Positions 35,440 to 46,358 of a DNA stretch of 64,000 nucleotides are shown here, one piece after another. The first letter of the stretch is position 1. Each line of letters begins with the position of its first letter. Under the pieces are notes generated by a model. That model was not told where the DNA came from and did not search any database. It saw only the letters and a program-made list of their open reading frames with translations. Position numbers and translations under genes: made by a program. This stretch comes from Zygnema cylindricum (lineage: Eukaryota > Streptophyta > Zygnematophyceae > Zygnematales > Zygnemataceae). Location: positions 1-64,000 of the forward strand of contig JBBHKE010001805.1 in the NCBI GenBank assembly GCA_037447655.1. Direction: 5' to 3'.

Positions 35440-35770
35440 TCGCTGAATCTTGAAATGGCTCTAGATACTTCAACCAGCGACGACCAGCATTGGTCGCTGA
35501 ATTTAGCGACGACTGCAGGCCGTCGCTGAACCAAATTTTATTTGTAATATTTTATATATTTATTTTATAATATATTTTATGAATTAGGACTTACATGTTT
35601 TTTTTTCACTTGTGGTATGTTTGACATTGCGACATCTTCAACTCGTTGTTGAATCAGCAACGACAATCTGTCGTCGCTGAATCATGAAATGTCTCCAGAT
35701 ACTTGAACTAGCGACGATCAGCATTGGTCGCTGAATTTAGCGACGTCTACAGGTCGTCGCAAAACCAAAT
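35440..35770. repeat. two copies of a CGTCGCTGAAT/AGCGACGA intron repeat
   Basis: About 100-bp units (from about 35441 and about 35672) share CGTCGCTGAATC.TGAAATG.CTC.AGATACTT and AGCATTGGTCGCTGAATTTAGCGACG. The core is a palindrome-forming CGTCGCTGA/TCAGCGACG. They lie in the first intron, just upstream of exon 2. Confidence 0.85.
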
Positions 35771-37671
35771 TTACTACGATATATATAATTTTTTTAAAGT
35801 GAATTAGGACTGACAATTTTTTTTTCTTTTATGTTTTTTTTTTCCTTTCCTTTCGTTGCAGAATACCAAAAAGCAAGTCGGTGGTGGAAGGGCCGGGTTG
35901 CGACATTGAGAGACATACGGGCGACGAAACATACTTTGTCGTCTGCGGTATTTGGAAGAAGAAGTGTGGTGGTGACAAAGGCACTGCCAGGTAGGGGAAT
36001 GAAAGAGTTTCCATGGGTAACAGTAGTGCATTCGGAGTTGGTGGAGGAGTTTTACCGCTTCAAGAAGGCGGGTATGAAAATGTCACAAACCATTGTAGGG
36101 ACCATGGCTGCTCATATCATTAAACAAATGAAAAAGGAGAATGGGAGACTATTCGTCGACAATAAGGTAAGGAGATTAAAATGAAAATGACAAAGCGATG
36201 GACGCAACGGTTTTGTGAAAAACACAGTATTGTGACGAGGGCTCAAAAAGGAAAATTACAATTAAGCCCGGAGAAGGAAGAATACATCGAAAAAACAGTA
36301 GCATATCACATGGGCGAATTAAAAAGAGGATTTTTATCAAGTTAGTTTTTAGAACATTTGTATAACTCATTGCTATATGCTGTAATATATGTTACATATA
36401 TATTATTCTAACTTTTTTTTTTAAGGTTATAAATGCAAATAAGCGAATGAAAATAGTTGCCCCAACCATCATATTATTTTGTGTTGTGTTTTACTTACAA
36501 TTTTATGTGTTATTGTGATTATAGGTCGCTACAACGAGGATCTAGTCGAAAACATGGACGAGACCCACATGGTTGTAAATATGGATAACAAAAAGACGTT
36601 GGGTTTTCGCGGGGACGAGGTGGTCAAATACGCGGATGTTGCCGGAGGTGGAGAGTCGATGACTTTGATGGTTCGACTCACGGGCAGAGTGAACGCCCGA
36701 ATTGAATCTCCCATGTTAATCTTCGCCAACAAGCTCTGTTCTTATCCAATCAAGGGCATCCACGATGACATACCAGGTGTTTTTCTTTCCATATGTGTTT
36801 TTTTCCTATTAAATATTGACGCTATTGTCTAACTTATTTTCCCTTGTACAAAAGACCCAAAATATTAAATAGGGGGTGATATGTTGTTTATATTGATTTC
36901 TCCCAAAACACTACTCGCCCTCTCTCTCCCTCCCTCACTCAATATCTTTTCCCACTTTTTTTTGTAGGAGTTTGTTACCGTACCGGGCCGAAAGGTTGGA
37001 ACGACAAGACGGTCTTCCCACAATGGATCGCCGAACCGAGGTCATACCAAGGTGACCGTGATGGGCGTGGAAAGGTTATATTTGTGGACAACTGTGGCGG
37101 TCATAATATGTCCGAGGAATTAAACACCGCTTTACGTGCAAAGAGAACTACACTCCAATTTTTTCCTCCGTGTGCAACGCATTTAGTGCAACCTGCCGAT
37201 TCATTTGTAATTTCTAAAATCAAAGAAGTGTGGTCAAGAAAATGGGAAGATTGGAAGATGAAGGGGGTAGAGAGCCACAAGTCGTCCTTACCTAGGGGCC
37301 AAAATTGGTCTGGTAAGTTAGTTGGACCGGGTAAAGCATTTTTCTTAAAGTTGGCACGTGATTTGATACGAGAGGTGAACGAAATGAAGGACAAAAATGG
37401 CATTGGATGGGCACGAAAGGCGATGATCCAGTGTGGATTGTCAGTAAAGGATGGCAAATGGGAGGAGAGCATGCTTACGCAAGATTTGCAACTCATAATA
37501 ATGAAATGGCGAAATCATTTCGATGGCGACGAGGTGCCACCTCCATCGGCTCCCGCACGAGATTTACTCTAACTCCTTCGAGAGGCCGACATTCAAGATG
37601 ATGAAGCCACTCATGACGAAGACTTAGAGGAATACAGTGATTATGAGGCACTTTTTAGAGAAGTGGTTTAA

Positions 37672-37969
37672 TTTGGAGTGGCGGTATAATAGATTATGGG
37701 CCGTTTGCCAAATCTTTTTATTAATAGTGTGGATTTTTTTGTTATTTTTTTTTATGTTTTTTATTATAGGTTGTAACAAATACTTTTATTTTACCGCAGT
37801 ATGCAAAATACATTGTATTTCTTTCTTTGACGATGAATATTATCTATCCCTCTTTCATTTTTTGTTTTCATATTGTTTATGATATCTGAATGGCCAAAAA
37901 TGTGGATGAAATGTATTTGTAGTGACGATGTAAAATCGTTTCTATGTTTGGATTATCGTTCTTCCATTC
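37672..37969. other. 3' flank of the transposase gene
   Basis: It is AT-rich with runs of T and no reading frame of note. It probably contains the 3' untranslated region; ATTAATAG and TTTTATTATAGG words are visible, but no certain poly(A) signal. Confidence 0.4.
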
Positions 37970-38640
37970 AGCGACGAGATAGTCTCGTCGTTGAGTACCA
38001 TAAGACCTTGTTTTAACCCAGTGTTTGTGCTGAATTGTTAAAAAAAAAATGTCATTCAGCAGTGAGGAATTCTCGTCGTTGACTGGCATAATTAAAAAAA
38101 ATACCATTCAACGACAAGATAGTCTCGTCGCGACGAGACTTTGTCGTCGCTGAGTACCTAAAGACCATGTTTTAACTCACTGTTTGTGTTGAATTGTGAA
38201 AAATGAAACATGCCATTCAGCAGTGAGGCATTCTCGTCGTTGACTGGCATAATTAAAAAAAATACCATTCAGCGACGAGATAGTCTCGTCGCGACGAGAC
38301 TTTGTCGTCCCTGAGTACCTAAAGACCTTGTTTTGACTAACTGTTTGTGCTGAATTGTGAAAAATGAAACATGCCATTCAACACTGAGGAATTCTCGTCG
38401 TTGACTGGCATAATTAAAAAAAAATACCATTCAGCGACGAGATAGTATCGTCGCGACGATAATTTGTCGTCGCTGAGTACCTAAAGACCTTGTTTTGACT
38501 CAGTGTTTGTGCTGAATTATGAAAAATGAAACATGCTATTCAGCACCGAGGAATTCTCATCGTTGACTGTCAGAATAAAAAAAAAACCATTCAGTGACGA
38601 GACAGTTTCGTCGCTGAGTACCATAAGGGAGAGAGAGACA
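37970..38640. repeat. tandem array of about 162-bp units (4-5 copies)
   Basis: Units start CCATTCAGCGACGAGATAG near 37973, 38104, 38265, 38427 and 38586. The first is about 30 bp shorter because it lacks CGCGACGAGACTTTGTCGTCG. Each full unit carries the palindrome TCTCGTCGCGACGAGA and a TTCAGCAGTGAGGAATTCTCGTCG block. The CGTCGCTGA core is shared with the intron repeats, which suggests clustered transposase-binding sites. This role is inferred. Confidence 0.85.
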
Positions 38641-39240
38641 GAGAAAAAATGGGAGATTGGTTGAGATAAAATAAATAATAAAATGAAAATAATATGACAT
38701 ATTAAAAAAAAAAAGTGAGAAAAACAATCACATGTGTGACAACGAAAATAGTCAACAATGACCACGCACTTCATCAAGTGTATCGCTTAACATTTACAAA
38801 ACATGTAGAATTAAAATCACAGCACTCGTCATTGCAACAACATAAAAATGAATTACAATTTAAAAAACATGACATTAATACACTTGGAAAAAAAATCAAT
38901 CCTTTTCGCCTAAGAATGACAAAGAGGTTCACCGTAAAAAACTACAATATGTACAACCAACCTATTTTTCAAAATTAAATAAAAGATTAGTCTACATGAA
39001 CGAAATGTACATCGGCTATAAAAATTATCCTTTGTAACAAATGATATCCTAATAACCTCCTCTAACTCATGTAAAAATGTGTATGGAAGTACTAATATTA
39101 AATGGAGTAAAGATAACTCCATGACATTCCCACAATCCGTGCATTTGTTCCTCCATCACAATCAACTAACTGAATAAAATTCCGTGCCTAGAACAAAGAA
39201 AAAAATACAACAATGGAGTTAGTTATAAAAATGAATGACA
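38641..39240. other. AT-rich spacer in the 11.4-kb element
   Basis: No gene or repeat recognised; A-rich with short frames only. Confidence 0.5.
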
Positions 39241-39249
39241 TTAATGTGT

Positions 39250-40135
39250 AATTTTAATGGGGGAGTAAACGGGAGAAGGAAAGAGGGGAGTAAATGGGAG
39301 AGAGAGAAAGGGAAGGAGTAACCACATGATTTTGAGTGTAGGGAAGAGGAAATGGGAGAGAAAGAGGGAGATCGAGGGTTAGAGAGTACAACAATTTCAA
39401 CAAGGGAGAGAGAATGAAAGGGAGAGAATGAGAGTGGGAGAGGTGGCAGCCTAAGAGGGTGAGGGAGAGGGAGAGGGAGAGTATGAGGTAATCGATGAGA
39501 GTGCGACAAATTGTGAAGGTGAGAGGGAGAGGGAGAGGGGAAGGGAGAGGGAAAGGGAGAGGGAGAGATAGAGGCATATGGAGGGAATGAGGAGAGGGAG
39601 AGGAATAGGGGAAGGGAGATACACCGGCAGATCGAGAGGGTGAGAAGGAGAGGGTAAGGGAAAGGGAGATGGAATGTAAGAGAGTAGGGAAAGGAGAGTG
39701 AAAGAGAGAGGGAGAGGGAGAGCGGAAAGAGAGGGAAAAAGAGGGTAAAAGGGAGAGGGAGAGATAGAGGCAGATCGAAGAAGGGGAGAGGGAGAGAGAG
39801 AGTGGGAGGGAGATAATGCGGCAGATGAGGAGGGCGAGAAGGAGAGGGAGAGGGAAAGGGGGAGGGAGAGGGAGAGAGAGTGTGGAAGGGAGAGGGAAAG
39901 GGGGAGGGAGAGATAGCGGTAGACCGAGGGAGTGGGGAGAGGGAGAGGAATAGGGGAAGGGAGATAGTGCGGCAGATCGAGAGGGTGAGAAGGAGAGGGA
40001 AAGGGAGAGGGAGAGGGAATATGAGAGTAAAGAAAGGGGAGGGAAAGAGAGAGGGAGAGGGAGGGGGGAGGGAGAGGGAAAGGGAGAGGGAATGGAGATA
40101 GATCGAGAGGGAGCGAGAGAGGTGAAGGGAGAGGG
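39250..40135. repeat. (GGGAGA)n purine microsatellite, about 0.9 kb
   Basis: The plus strand is almost pure purine with GGGAGA/GGGAAA hexamers, interrupted at intervals by related GATAGAGGCAGATCGAG-type segments, so a higher-order repeat of 150-190 bp is visible. Open frames on the complementary strand (Ser/Pro/Leu-rich in all three frames) are artefacts of this repeat. Confidence 0.9.
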
Positions 40136-41172
40136 CATAAATGAGAGAGAGCACATTTTAAATAACTTTCAAAATTAAAAAAGAGAGATTGGCATAGGTA
40201 GATTTGGGAAAAAAGGGAGCGTGAAAGAGGGGCGGAGGCATATATAAGTAAATGGAGGGCGCGGTAAATAGAGTGACGCGCCATAGAAGGAGCCGCCACG
40301 TGCGACCTCGAATCCATGGAAATGAAACGAAGGTGGTGACGGTATTTTCGCTTGCTTCTCGATTGACAAAATGACGACGCATCGTCAGATCCCTAAAAAA
40401 ACATTAAAAAAAAATTTGATGGATGAGATTCGTTCAATAAAGGATCCATTTTTCTGTGGATTATCCGCATTTGGCGTTAAGCCGTCCCAAATATCATCCA
40501 CGACAAATGTTGTTTTTTATTCTAATTATTTTTATTCATTAATTGTAATTTGTGGTCCATAGTTACTTCGACCCCTTATTAACGTATACATTAATTCTAA
40601 TTTGGAGCGAAATCACCTATAAACACCATATTAGATTAAACATTTACGCTATATTTGTTCGTTGTACCGAAATAGAGTACATATTGACGCTAATCGAACA
40701 AAATACATGTTATAGTGTTTATATAAACTGAACAGCAAAAAATCACATGAATCAAGAGTACGCAGTTTTAAGACGGTTTACGTGGACGTGTTAAATACAA
40801 ACAGTTCAATGCTTTAACTGTAACACCATGACTTCGCACATGCGAATATATTTTACGTTCACACTGTAGAACAGGCGATTATAGGAGATCGTGTGCGAAC
40901 GAGATTTTTGGCGACGAGAGTCAACCAATTTTTTCAGCGCACGTTCATATGCATGCGTGTATAATTTAAAAATAAAATAAAATATTTTCAAGTAATAAGG
41001 TACAAATATGTACCGTCTGACATCATCCATACACCATACTAATTATACATTATTGTACTTTCGGTATTGACGCTATTTTGTACGGAACCTCAATTATAGT
41101 CAAGGAAAAATTAAAATCACGTATACTAATTGCGGAAAAAAATCAAAATTTTAAGAACCCAAATTAGTGTCG
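40136..41172. other. right subterminal region of the 11.4-kb element
   Basis: No gene seen. TTAACGTATAC, TTGACGCTA and similar GTAC-rich words resemble MITE interiors, including AAAAGTACAAAATATG-like text near 40990. Confidence 0.45.
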
Positions 41173-41197
41173 TTGACACTAATAACGATGCGCGGTG
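41173..41197 (-). repeat. right terminal inverted repeat of the 11.4-kb element
   Basis: It is the exact complement of 29778-29802, followed by TA and CAGTA. Confidence 0.8.
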
Positions 41198-41204
41198 TAC
41201 AGTA

Positions 41205-41743
41205 CAATGCCAATCGTTATTAGCGTTGTGTACACTAATTCCATCCCCCTTTTTTCTTTTTTTATTCTCCATTAGTGTAGTTCATTCTATTTTTTTCTTT
41301 ATTCTTTTTAGGGTTATTTTCAGTGCGTTGTCTCTTAAATAGAGTTGTGTACAGTCAGTGTCAGACCGTACATAAATGTACCTTTTTAAGTTAAAAATTA
41401 CAATAAATTAGTTTTAGTAACCGCATCCGCATGAGAATGTGCGTTCTAAAAAGGAAAAAAACCAGGTCGTAAAAAATCCCGTTCCCACATATTCGTCCGA
41501 CAGACGCGTTTCGACCGTGTGAATGTACGGTTTGTGTTTTATTTGTCAGATTTTGTACGGAGACCTATATTAGTGTAAGTATGTTTGTGACCGACATTTT
41601 TTTTTTCAAAGATCCAAATTACCATAATCAAACAATTAGAATGTATGATTTTTTCCAAAATTTTCAATTTCTTAAATAGCGTACACCACTGTAATTATTA
41701 TTATACGCTAACCAAACTCCCACGCTAATAACGATTGGCGGTG
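41205..41743. mobile_element. MITE, CACCG family, copy 2 of the flanking pair (539 bp)
   Basis: It has the same length and orientation as 29232-29770, with scattered substitutions. The left end is decayed (CAATGCCAATCG); the right end is CGATTGGCGGTG followed by TA. It begins after TACAGTA, directly beyond the right terminus of the 11.4-kb element. Confidence 0.88.
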
Positions 41744-43277
41744 TAGTTTCAATGCGAAAATAAAATACTACTTTAATCCGAGAGGCGAGGCATGCTGCTT
41801 TCGACTCCTTTAATCAATTTTGTCAACACTATTTCACGGTTTCTATCAAATTACTGTTACAGCTCTAATGCCAACAGGCGCCTGGCACCGTAGTATTACA
41901 GTGGGGAAGATATCACATCATCTGATGTCATACAGTTGGCCGCTATGATTTACGAATTTAAAATTATAGGTCTTCGCATGATCTTACGATGTACAAGCAT
42001 GAACCGCTGCGATTTTGACACCTGTTGAGCGCATGCAGCCATGCTGTACACGGCAGCGCTACTGTTCTGTGCAGTGAGGCTCCGCCTACCAAGCGGACTC
42101 CGCGAAAATAAAGAACGTGCAGTGTTGGAAAGGCAACTCTCTAGTTTCGTATCCAATAAGTAGGCATTTCCAGAGCAAGAAAGACAAGCAACATAGGTTT
42201 GGAGGGCTACACTGCCCATCGTTTATTTAGAGTTAAAATATTTTTTGTGCAGTCAAAACCGTTTAACCCTGTGATGTTTGTTGACTTTCTTCACTATATG
42301 TTCTCCCAGTTTTCTCTCAGAAATTCAATGTCTTGATATTCTCCTTCTCTCCCTCTCCCACAACCTCTCCCTCTCCCATTCCCTCTCCCATTCCCTCTCC
42401 CATTCCCTCTCCCACTCCCTCTCCTGATGTACTAACATGAACAAAAATAAATTGACACTTCCATAACAATCATACTATGTGAACAACATTTTTTTTTTTT
42501 TGTGAAACATCCAAAGCTTTCATCTCTTGATATCCTCACACACATCATCAATATACATTGTCAATATGGCCACGACAACTTTCAATATTGACATAAAAGA
42601 GGCAAACCGTAAAATACAGTGGATCAACCGCGCACAATTATCATATTTTGCAGCGATTTAGACACAAATATGCAATCCCATTTCCCTTTTCCACCAATCA
42701 GAACTGAGAAACCAAGATTCCCTTTCTCTTTTTTCCTTTTTTTCTTTTTTTCTTTTTTTCCCTGAAACAGAAAGCTATGTTTTTTCTTTTTTTTGTGCAA
42801 ATCCAACACGTTTTTTGTTCTCCGTTGCTTGAAACAGAACTCGGAAAATCTACGAGAAGGATACATGTACACGGCAGGGGCACCCAGAAGAAAAAACAAA
42901 AAAAGAAGTAAAAATAAAACTACTACTTTTTAATGGCCAGAGATTTCCCGACCATAAAATAACTTATTTTGCAGCTACTGCGTCCTTCTCTCAAGAAAAA
43001 AACAAAGTAGATTTTTAGCGTCACAACGCTATTGGTCGACAGAAACTGCATAAATTATTACAACCAGAATATCCCTTTGATTCGATCTTCTCAACCTCCA
43101 TTGTACACCGCCTTATTCTTTTTGACCAAGAATATGGCTTTTGATCTATTCCTTTATGGAAACACCCGACTTAGTACGATTTTTCGGCTTCAAAATCACC
43201 GAGTTTTCCCCATTTGTGTTTCCCATATAATATTAAAATAGAAGGTCCTTCTTAGAAGGTATCCTTCTCCTCCTCTA
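41744..43277. other. intergenic, 3' side of the AP2/ERF gene
   Basis: 41760-42205 is unassigned; a minus-strand 89-codon frame at 41950-42219 has no recognised domain. At 42210 CACTGCCCATCG...TTTGTGCAGTCAA resembles the left end of the element at 50557, but no partner end was found, so it is likely truncated. A (CTCCCT)n/(CATTCC) tract lies at 42340-42424. The region nearest 43277 probably includes the 3' UTR of the AP2/ERF gene. Confidence 0.45.
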
Positions 43278-46200
43278 TTATACCCCCGAGCTACTGACCA
43301 CTCCCGGCATGACAGGTGGCAAGTCCCAGAGCTGCCAAATCCCTCCTTCTCCCCCCGAAAATACGTCTTGTTGAGGAGGACTAGGAAGATTTAACGCAAA
43401 ATCTGAACATTCCTTGACTGCATTTGGGTTTTCCTCCGAAAAGGGAGAATTTTGCATCGGATAACTAGTGTTTCTCAACCCCATTTCATAATTTAGGCGA
43501 CTATCAAGTTGATTCCCACTACCTCTACCTTCTCCCTGTAAGTTTGTGACATCTGTCACAGGAAAAGGAGGGTGGAGAGTGGGACTTCCTAACCACTGCA
43601 TTTCTGACATGGCGTCTAAAGCTCGAATGGGATCAGTTGCCACATCTCTTATCCAATAGGGATAAGCCGGTTCGGAGAGAGAGCGAGAGAGGGATGGATC
43701 TATTGGGACAGTAGGGTTTATACCGTGATTATCCTCACTATTTAGGAATTGGGAGGAGAGAGAGACAGAGACATGATGATGATGATGAGAATCAGGAGGG
43801 GGAGAAGGATGTGGGCTTCCCTGATTATGGAAATCTATATTTTGAAGTTCCATTGGATCGGAGGAGGAAAACAGATGAAGACTTCCAGAAGGATGCAAAT
43901 CTTGTACTCTCAAATGGGAATGAGGATCCATATTTCCTCCCATAAACAGCTCTATGCCTTCCATAGCTACATGTTCTGTCCCCAGAGAAGAAGACGAAAG
44001 GTGGGACATTTCGATTGGCCGATGAAAACAGGCATGCCCCGATAACTCATCTCTTCCCAAGTTCCCCAAATTTTCAAAACTTGACTGTTCCAAAAGATCC
44101 ATCCCAGATCCATAATGTGCAGAGTTTTCCTGACCCCATAGTTGCTGATTACCGAATCCTACATTTCCCGCAGAAGTCTCCATAACTTGTCTATGTTCTC
44201 CCATCGTCCCTCCGACTCCCAAACTGTCTCCCTCTCCTTCTAAAAACTTCAAAAATTCGCTAGCCCCTGCGAGACTCGACACCTGTTCTCCTCCGGGAGG
44301 AGCTCCATAGCTTTCTTGAAACTGGTTTTGGGCATCGCCTACATTTCCATGAGCCCATGGCTGTATTTCGGTTAAGCCAACATGCTGAGGTGCCAAAAAA
44401 GTTGACTCGGGAAAATTCGGTTCTGAGAAATTCGGTTCTGGAAAATTCGTTTCGGGAAAAGTTGAGTCCAAATAAGGAGTTTCTGAAGTACCGCCTTCTT
44501 GGAGGTTTTGACCTAGCGGAGATGGAGGAAGAGGGTGAGACAGAGTGGAAGGAGGAGGAGTAGGAGTAGGAGGAGGAGGAAGAGGGGCAGGACAGGGAGT
44601 AGTGGGAGGAGGAATAGCCACCCTATGATTGTGATTTCCATGGCCTCCCCACAAACCTCCAAGAGTTTCGAAGCCTCGACAAGGAAGATTAGCCAAAGCA
44701 GCTATCCCTCCTCCCCCACTTTCTTCCTCCCATCCTCCCCGCCAATCATCTTCCTCTCTTCGGCTCGAACTACACCAATGGGAAGAATGAAAATTTTCCA
44801 CAGTAAATTCAGCTATTCTGTCTAAGATTGACGGTTTTTCTGAAAAACTAAACGGATTACGGCCTGTCCATCCCCATCCTCTCCGTGCTGCCTCCTCCGC
44901 TGATCTCTTACTCTTTATCCCTCCCTCTGTCATTGTCACTGTCACTGTCCTGTCTCCTCCTCCCTCTCTCCCTTCACTCCCATTTCCACTCACTCCTCCT
45001 CCTTTCCCTTCACTCCCTTTCCATTCTCCTTCGCGATTTGGATCACTAACCACTGCCACTCCTTCTCCCTCTCCCTTCCCTCCTCCTTCCTCTATGTCCC
45101 TCTTCACCATGGCCGCCCTCGAGATCGCCAGTTGGGCGTTGTTGGCCCGATAAACGGAAAGCGGTAAAACTGGCTCTCCATGAATGACAGTTTTCTGTTT
45201 ATTGAACGACACTTCGCTGCTTTGACCACTCTCACTCACCTGCGAGCTGCAAAAGTAGGCCATGGTCGGCACCTGTTTTTGGACTATGTCCAGCGGTACG
45301 CCTACGTGGCATGTGCCAGATGGCATGGTCTGCATGACGTCAGCATGCATGTTCAAAGGCAGGACAATGCCAGCTGGCACTCCCATCACATTGCCGTGCG
45401 AAAATACCGGAACAGCAGGAATTCCATGTGAAACACGACACAACTCCCTCTCCCTCTCCTTCTCCTTATCTTTTTCCCTCTCTCTCTCACGCTCCCTCTC
45501 TCTCTCACGCTCCCTCTCTCTCTCCCTCTCTCTCTCACCTCCTACATGAGAAGTCGAATGGGAGCGCGAGAGCGACCCAGAATGCCCAGAATTCCCCTCT
45601 CCTCCTCCTTCCCCTCTCCCTGCCCACCCCCCTTGCCTCCTCCTCCCTCTCTTCCCCGCCGGACTTGCCCCTCCCAGCCCCCCAAAAGATCCCACCAAGG
45701 GCCTCTCCGCCCTCGGAGCTATCTCCCGCAGCGCCGCCGCTCCCCCGCTTTCGGCTTTTTCCCCGACCGGTACGGCAAAATTTGTCCTTGCCTGGTCTCC
45801 CCGGAGGACACGTGCCGCCTGGTCGTAGGCCAGGGCCGCTTGTTTGGCAGTATCGAAAGTGCCAAGCCAAATCCGTACATTGTTGTGGCCGTCCTTGATT
45901 TCCGCAATGAAGCGACCGGAGCGAGCGCGGACGCCGCGGTAGCGGGAGGGGGGGGGGCGAGAGGGAGGAGGGAGGGAGGGAGGAGGGGGAGGAGAGAGGA
46001 GGGAGGAGGGAGGAGGGGGAGGAGAGAGGCGGGAGGAGGGAGGAGGGAGAGGAGCGAGGAGGGAGGAGGGAGGAGAGAGGGCGGGAGGGAGGAATGAGGG
46101 GGAGGAAGGGACGGAGAGAGAGGGAGAGGAGGGAGAGGAGGAAGTGGGAGTGAGAGTGGAGAGAGCGGGAGAGATGGAGAAGTTGGGAGAAGGAGAGGAA

Positions 46201-46358
46201 GGCGTAGGGAAGGGAGAGGGAGAGGTGGGAAGAGAGGGAGAAGGAGAGGCGGGGTTGTGGTTGAAGACAGGGAGAGAGAGAGGGAGAGGAGGAAACGACC
46301 GAATAGAGCTTGTGCGTTGGGAAGCTTCGCCTGCGTCCATGGAAGCGGATGGAGCCAT
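43278..46358 (-). CDS. AP2/ERF-domain transcription factor
   Basis: This is a single intronless frame of 1026 residues, expected to act in the nucleus as a DNA-binding regulator. Residues 1-138 are Ser/Pro-rich low complexity. One AP2/ERF domain lies at 139-195 ([29 protein letters not shown]-like [18 protein letters not shown]). The YRG and RAYD-type elements are present, but the segment after GVR is one residue shorter than the usual RxRPxG and lacks its aromatic/Pro pair. The wording is closest to the ERF branch with GRWVAEIKD (ERN-like), recalled from memory. A (RE)n/KE tract spans about 275-307. The long C-terminal part has acidic and Gln-rich segments and SPxF-type motifs but no second AP2 domain. 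It is far longer than typical ERFs (200-400 residues), mostly through low-complexity expansion. The start at 46358 is the first in-frame Met; an earlier ATG (46548) opens an overlapping frame. Confidence 0.9.
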   Translation of the reverse strand: MAPSASMDAGEASQRTSSIRSFPPLPLSLPVFNHNPASPSPSLPTSPSPFPTPSSPSPNFSISPALSTLTPTSSSPSSPSLSVPSSPSFLPPALSPPSSLLAPLPPPSSRLSPPPPPSSLLSPPPPPSLPPPSRPPPSRYRGVRARSGRFIAEIKDGHNNVRIWLGTFDTAKQAALAYDQAARVLRGDQARTNFAVPVGEKAESGGAAALREIAPRAERPLVGSFGGLGGASPAGKRGRRRQGGWAGRGEGGGEGNSGHSGSLSRSHSTSHVGGEREREREREREREREREREREKDKEKERERELCRVSHGIPAVPVFSHGNVMGVPAGIVLPLNMHADVMQTMPSGTCHVGVPLDIVQKQVPTMAYFCSSQVSESGQSSEVSFNKQKTVIHGEPVLPLSVYRANNAQLAISRAAMVKRDIEEGGGKGEGEGVAVVSDPNREGEWKGSEGKGGGVSGNGSEGREGGGDRTVTVTMTEGGIKSKRSAEEAARRGWGWTGRNPFSFSEKPSILDRIAEFTVENFHSSHWCSSSRREEDDWRGGWEEESGGGGIAALANLPCRGFETLGGLWGGHGNHNHRVAIPPPTTPCPAPLPPPPTPTPPPSTLSHPLPPSPLGQNLQEGGTSETPYLDSTFPETNFPEPNFSEPNFPESTFLAPQHVGLTEIQPWAHGNVGDAQNQFQESYGAPPGGEQVSSLAGASEFLKFLEGEGDSLGVGGTMGEHRQVMETSAGNVGFGNQQLWGQENSAHYGSGMDLLEQSSFENLGNLGRDELSGHACFHRPIEMSHLSSSSLGTEHVAMEGIELFMGGNMDPHSHLRVQDLHPSGSLHLFSSSDPMELQNIDFHNQGSPHPSPPPDSHHHHHVSVSLSSQFLNSEDNHGINPTVPIDPSLSRSLSEPAYPYWIRDVATDPIRALDAMSEMQWLGSPTLHPPFPVTDVTNLQGEGRGSGNQLDSRLNYEMGLRNTSYPMQNSPFSEENPNAVKECSDFALNLPSPPQQDVFSGGEGGIWQLWDLPPVMPGVVSSSGV
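45436..45536. repeat. (CTCTCT/CACGCTCC)n microsatellite within the AP2/ERF gene
   Basis: It encodes the Arg-Glu/Lys-Glu tract on the minus strand. Such tracts are prone to length change, and a shift not divisible by three would break the gene. Confidence 0.85.

Larger units (their letters stand above)
30848..37671 (+). pseudogene. pogo-like DDE transposase, four-exon gene, decayed
   Basis: Proposed exons are 30848-31247, 35862-36340, 36525-36776 and 36968-37671, all with GT..AG borders. Exon 1 (phase 1) joins exon 2 to give a helix-turn-helix-like stretch (VSVINWMIAG, then KASRWWKGRV), as in N-termini of pogo-like transposases. Exon 2 holds the CENP-B/Tc5-type DNA-binding segment (TKRWTQRFCEKH). 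Exon 3 carries MDETH and GFRGDEVVKYADV. Exon 4 carries VDNCGGHN and LVQPADSF. The DDE_1 triad is thus D (about 36556), D (about 37087) and D (about 37196). Two lesions are visible: a 1-base shift in the A-run at 36178-36181 and an in-frame TAA at 37570-37572, after which 33 acidic codons stay open to TAA at 37669-37671. This family cuts and pastes DNA between TIRs at TA targets. Confidence 0.85.
29778..41197 (+). mobile_element. 11.4-kb pogo-like (Tc1/mariner superfamily) transposon carrying a transposase gene
   Basis: Twenty-five matching bases in inverted orientation bound the segment: CACCGCGCATCGTTATTAG... at 29778-29802 and its complement at 41173-41197. TA abuts both ends (29776-29777 and 41198-41199). 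The variant CGCGCATCG occurs, as far as I can see, only at these two places, which supports pairing them. Inside are a TATA box, a DDE_1/pogo transposase gene on the plus strand, a second reading frame in its first intron, CGTCGCTGA-type repeats and a long purine microsatellite. Frame damage shows this copy is inactive. A solo LTR (33117-34327) accounts for 1.2 kb of its length. Alternative view: two independent small elements sharing a TIR variant, which I consider less likely. Confidence 0.72.

Noticed and set aside
37970-38640. A CRISPR-like array
   Set aside because: The repeats are 162 bp with no unique spacers between short direct repeats, in a eukaryotic transposon.
31410-38640. A CACTA (En/Spm) element, suggested by the CGACGA-rich repeats
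   Set aside because: No CACTA termini, no 3-bp duplication and no tnp2-type transposase were found. The transposase present is the DDE_1/pogo type.
39219-40317. Three long overlapping minus-strand frames rich in Ser, Pro and Leu
   Set aside because: They are translations of the (TCTCCC)n complement of a microsatellite. All frames are open for the same reason, and no domain or start context is present.
41950-42219. 89-codon minus-strand frame between MITE copy 2 and the AP2/ERF gene
   Set aside because: The protein-like composition is suggestive, but there is no domain, partner exon or conservation evidence, so it is left as unassigned.
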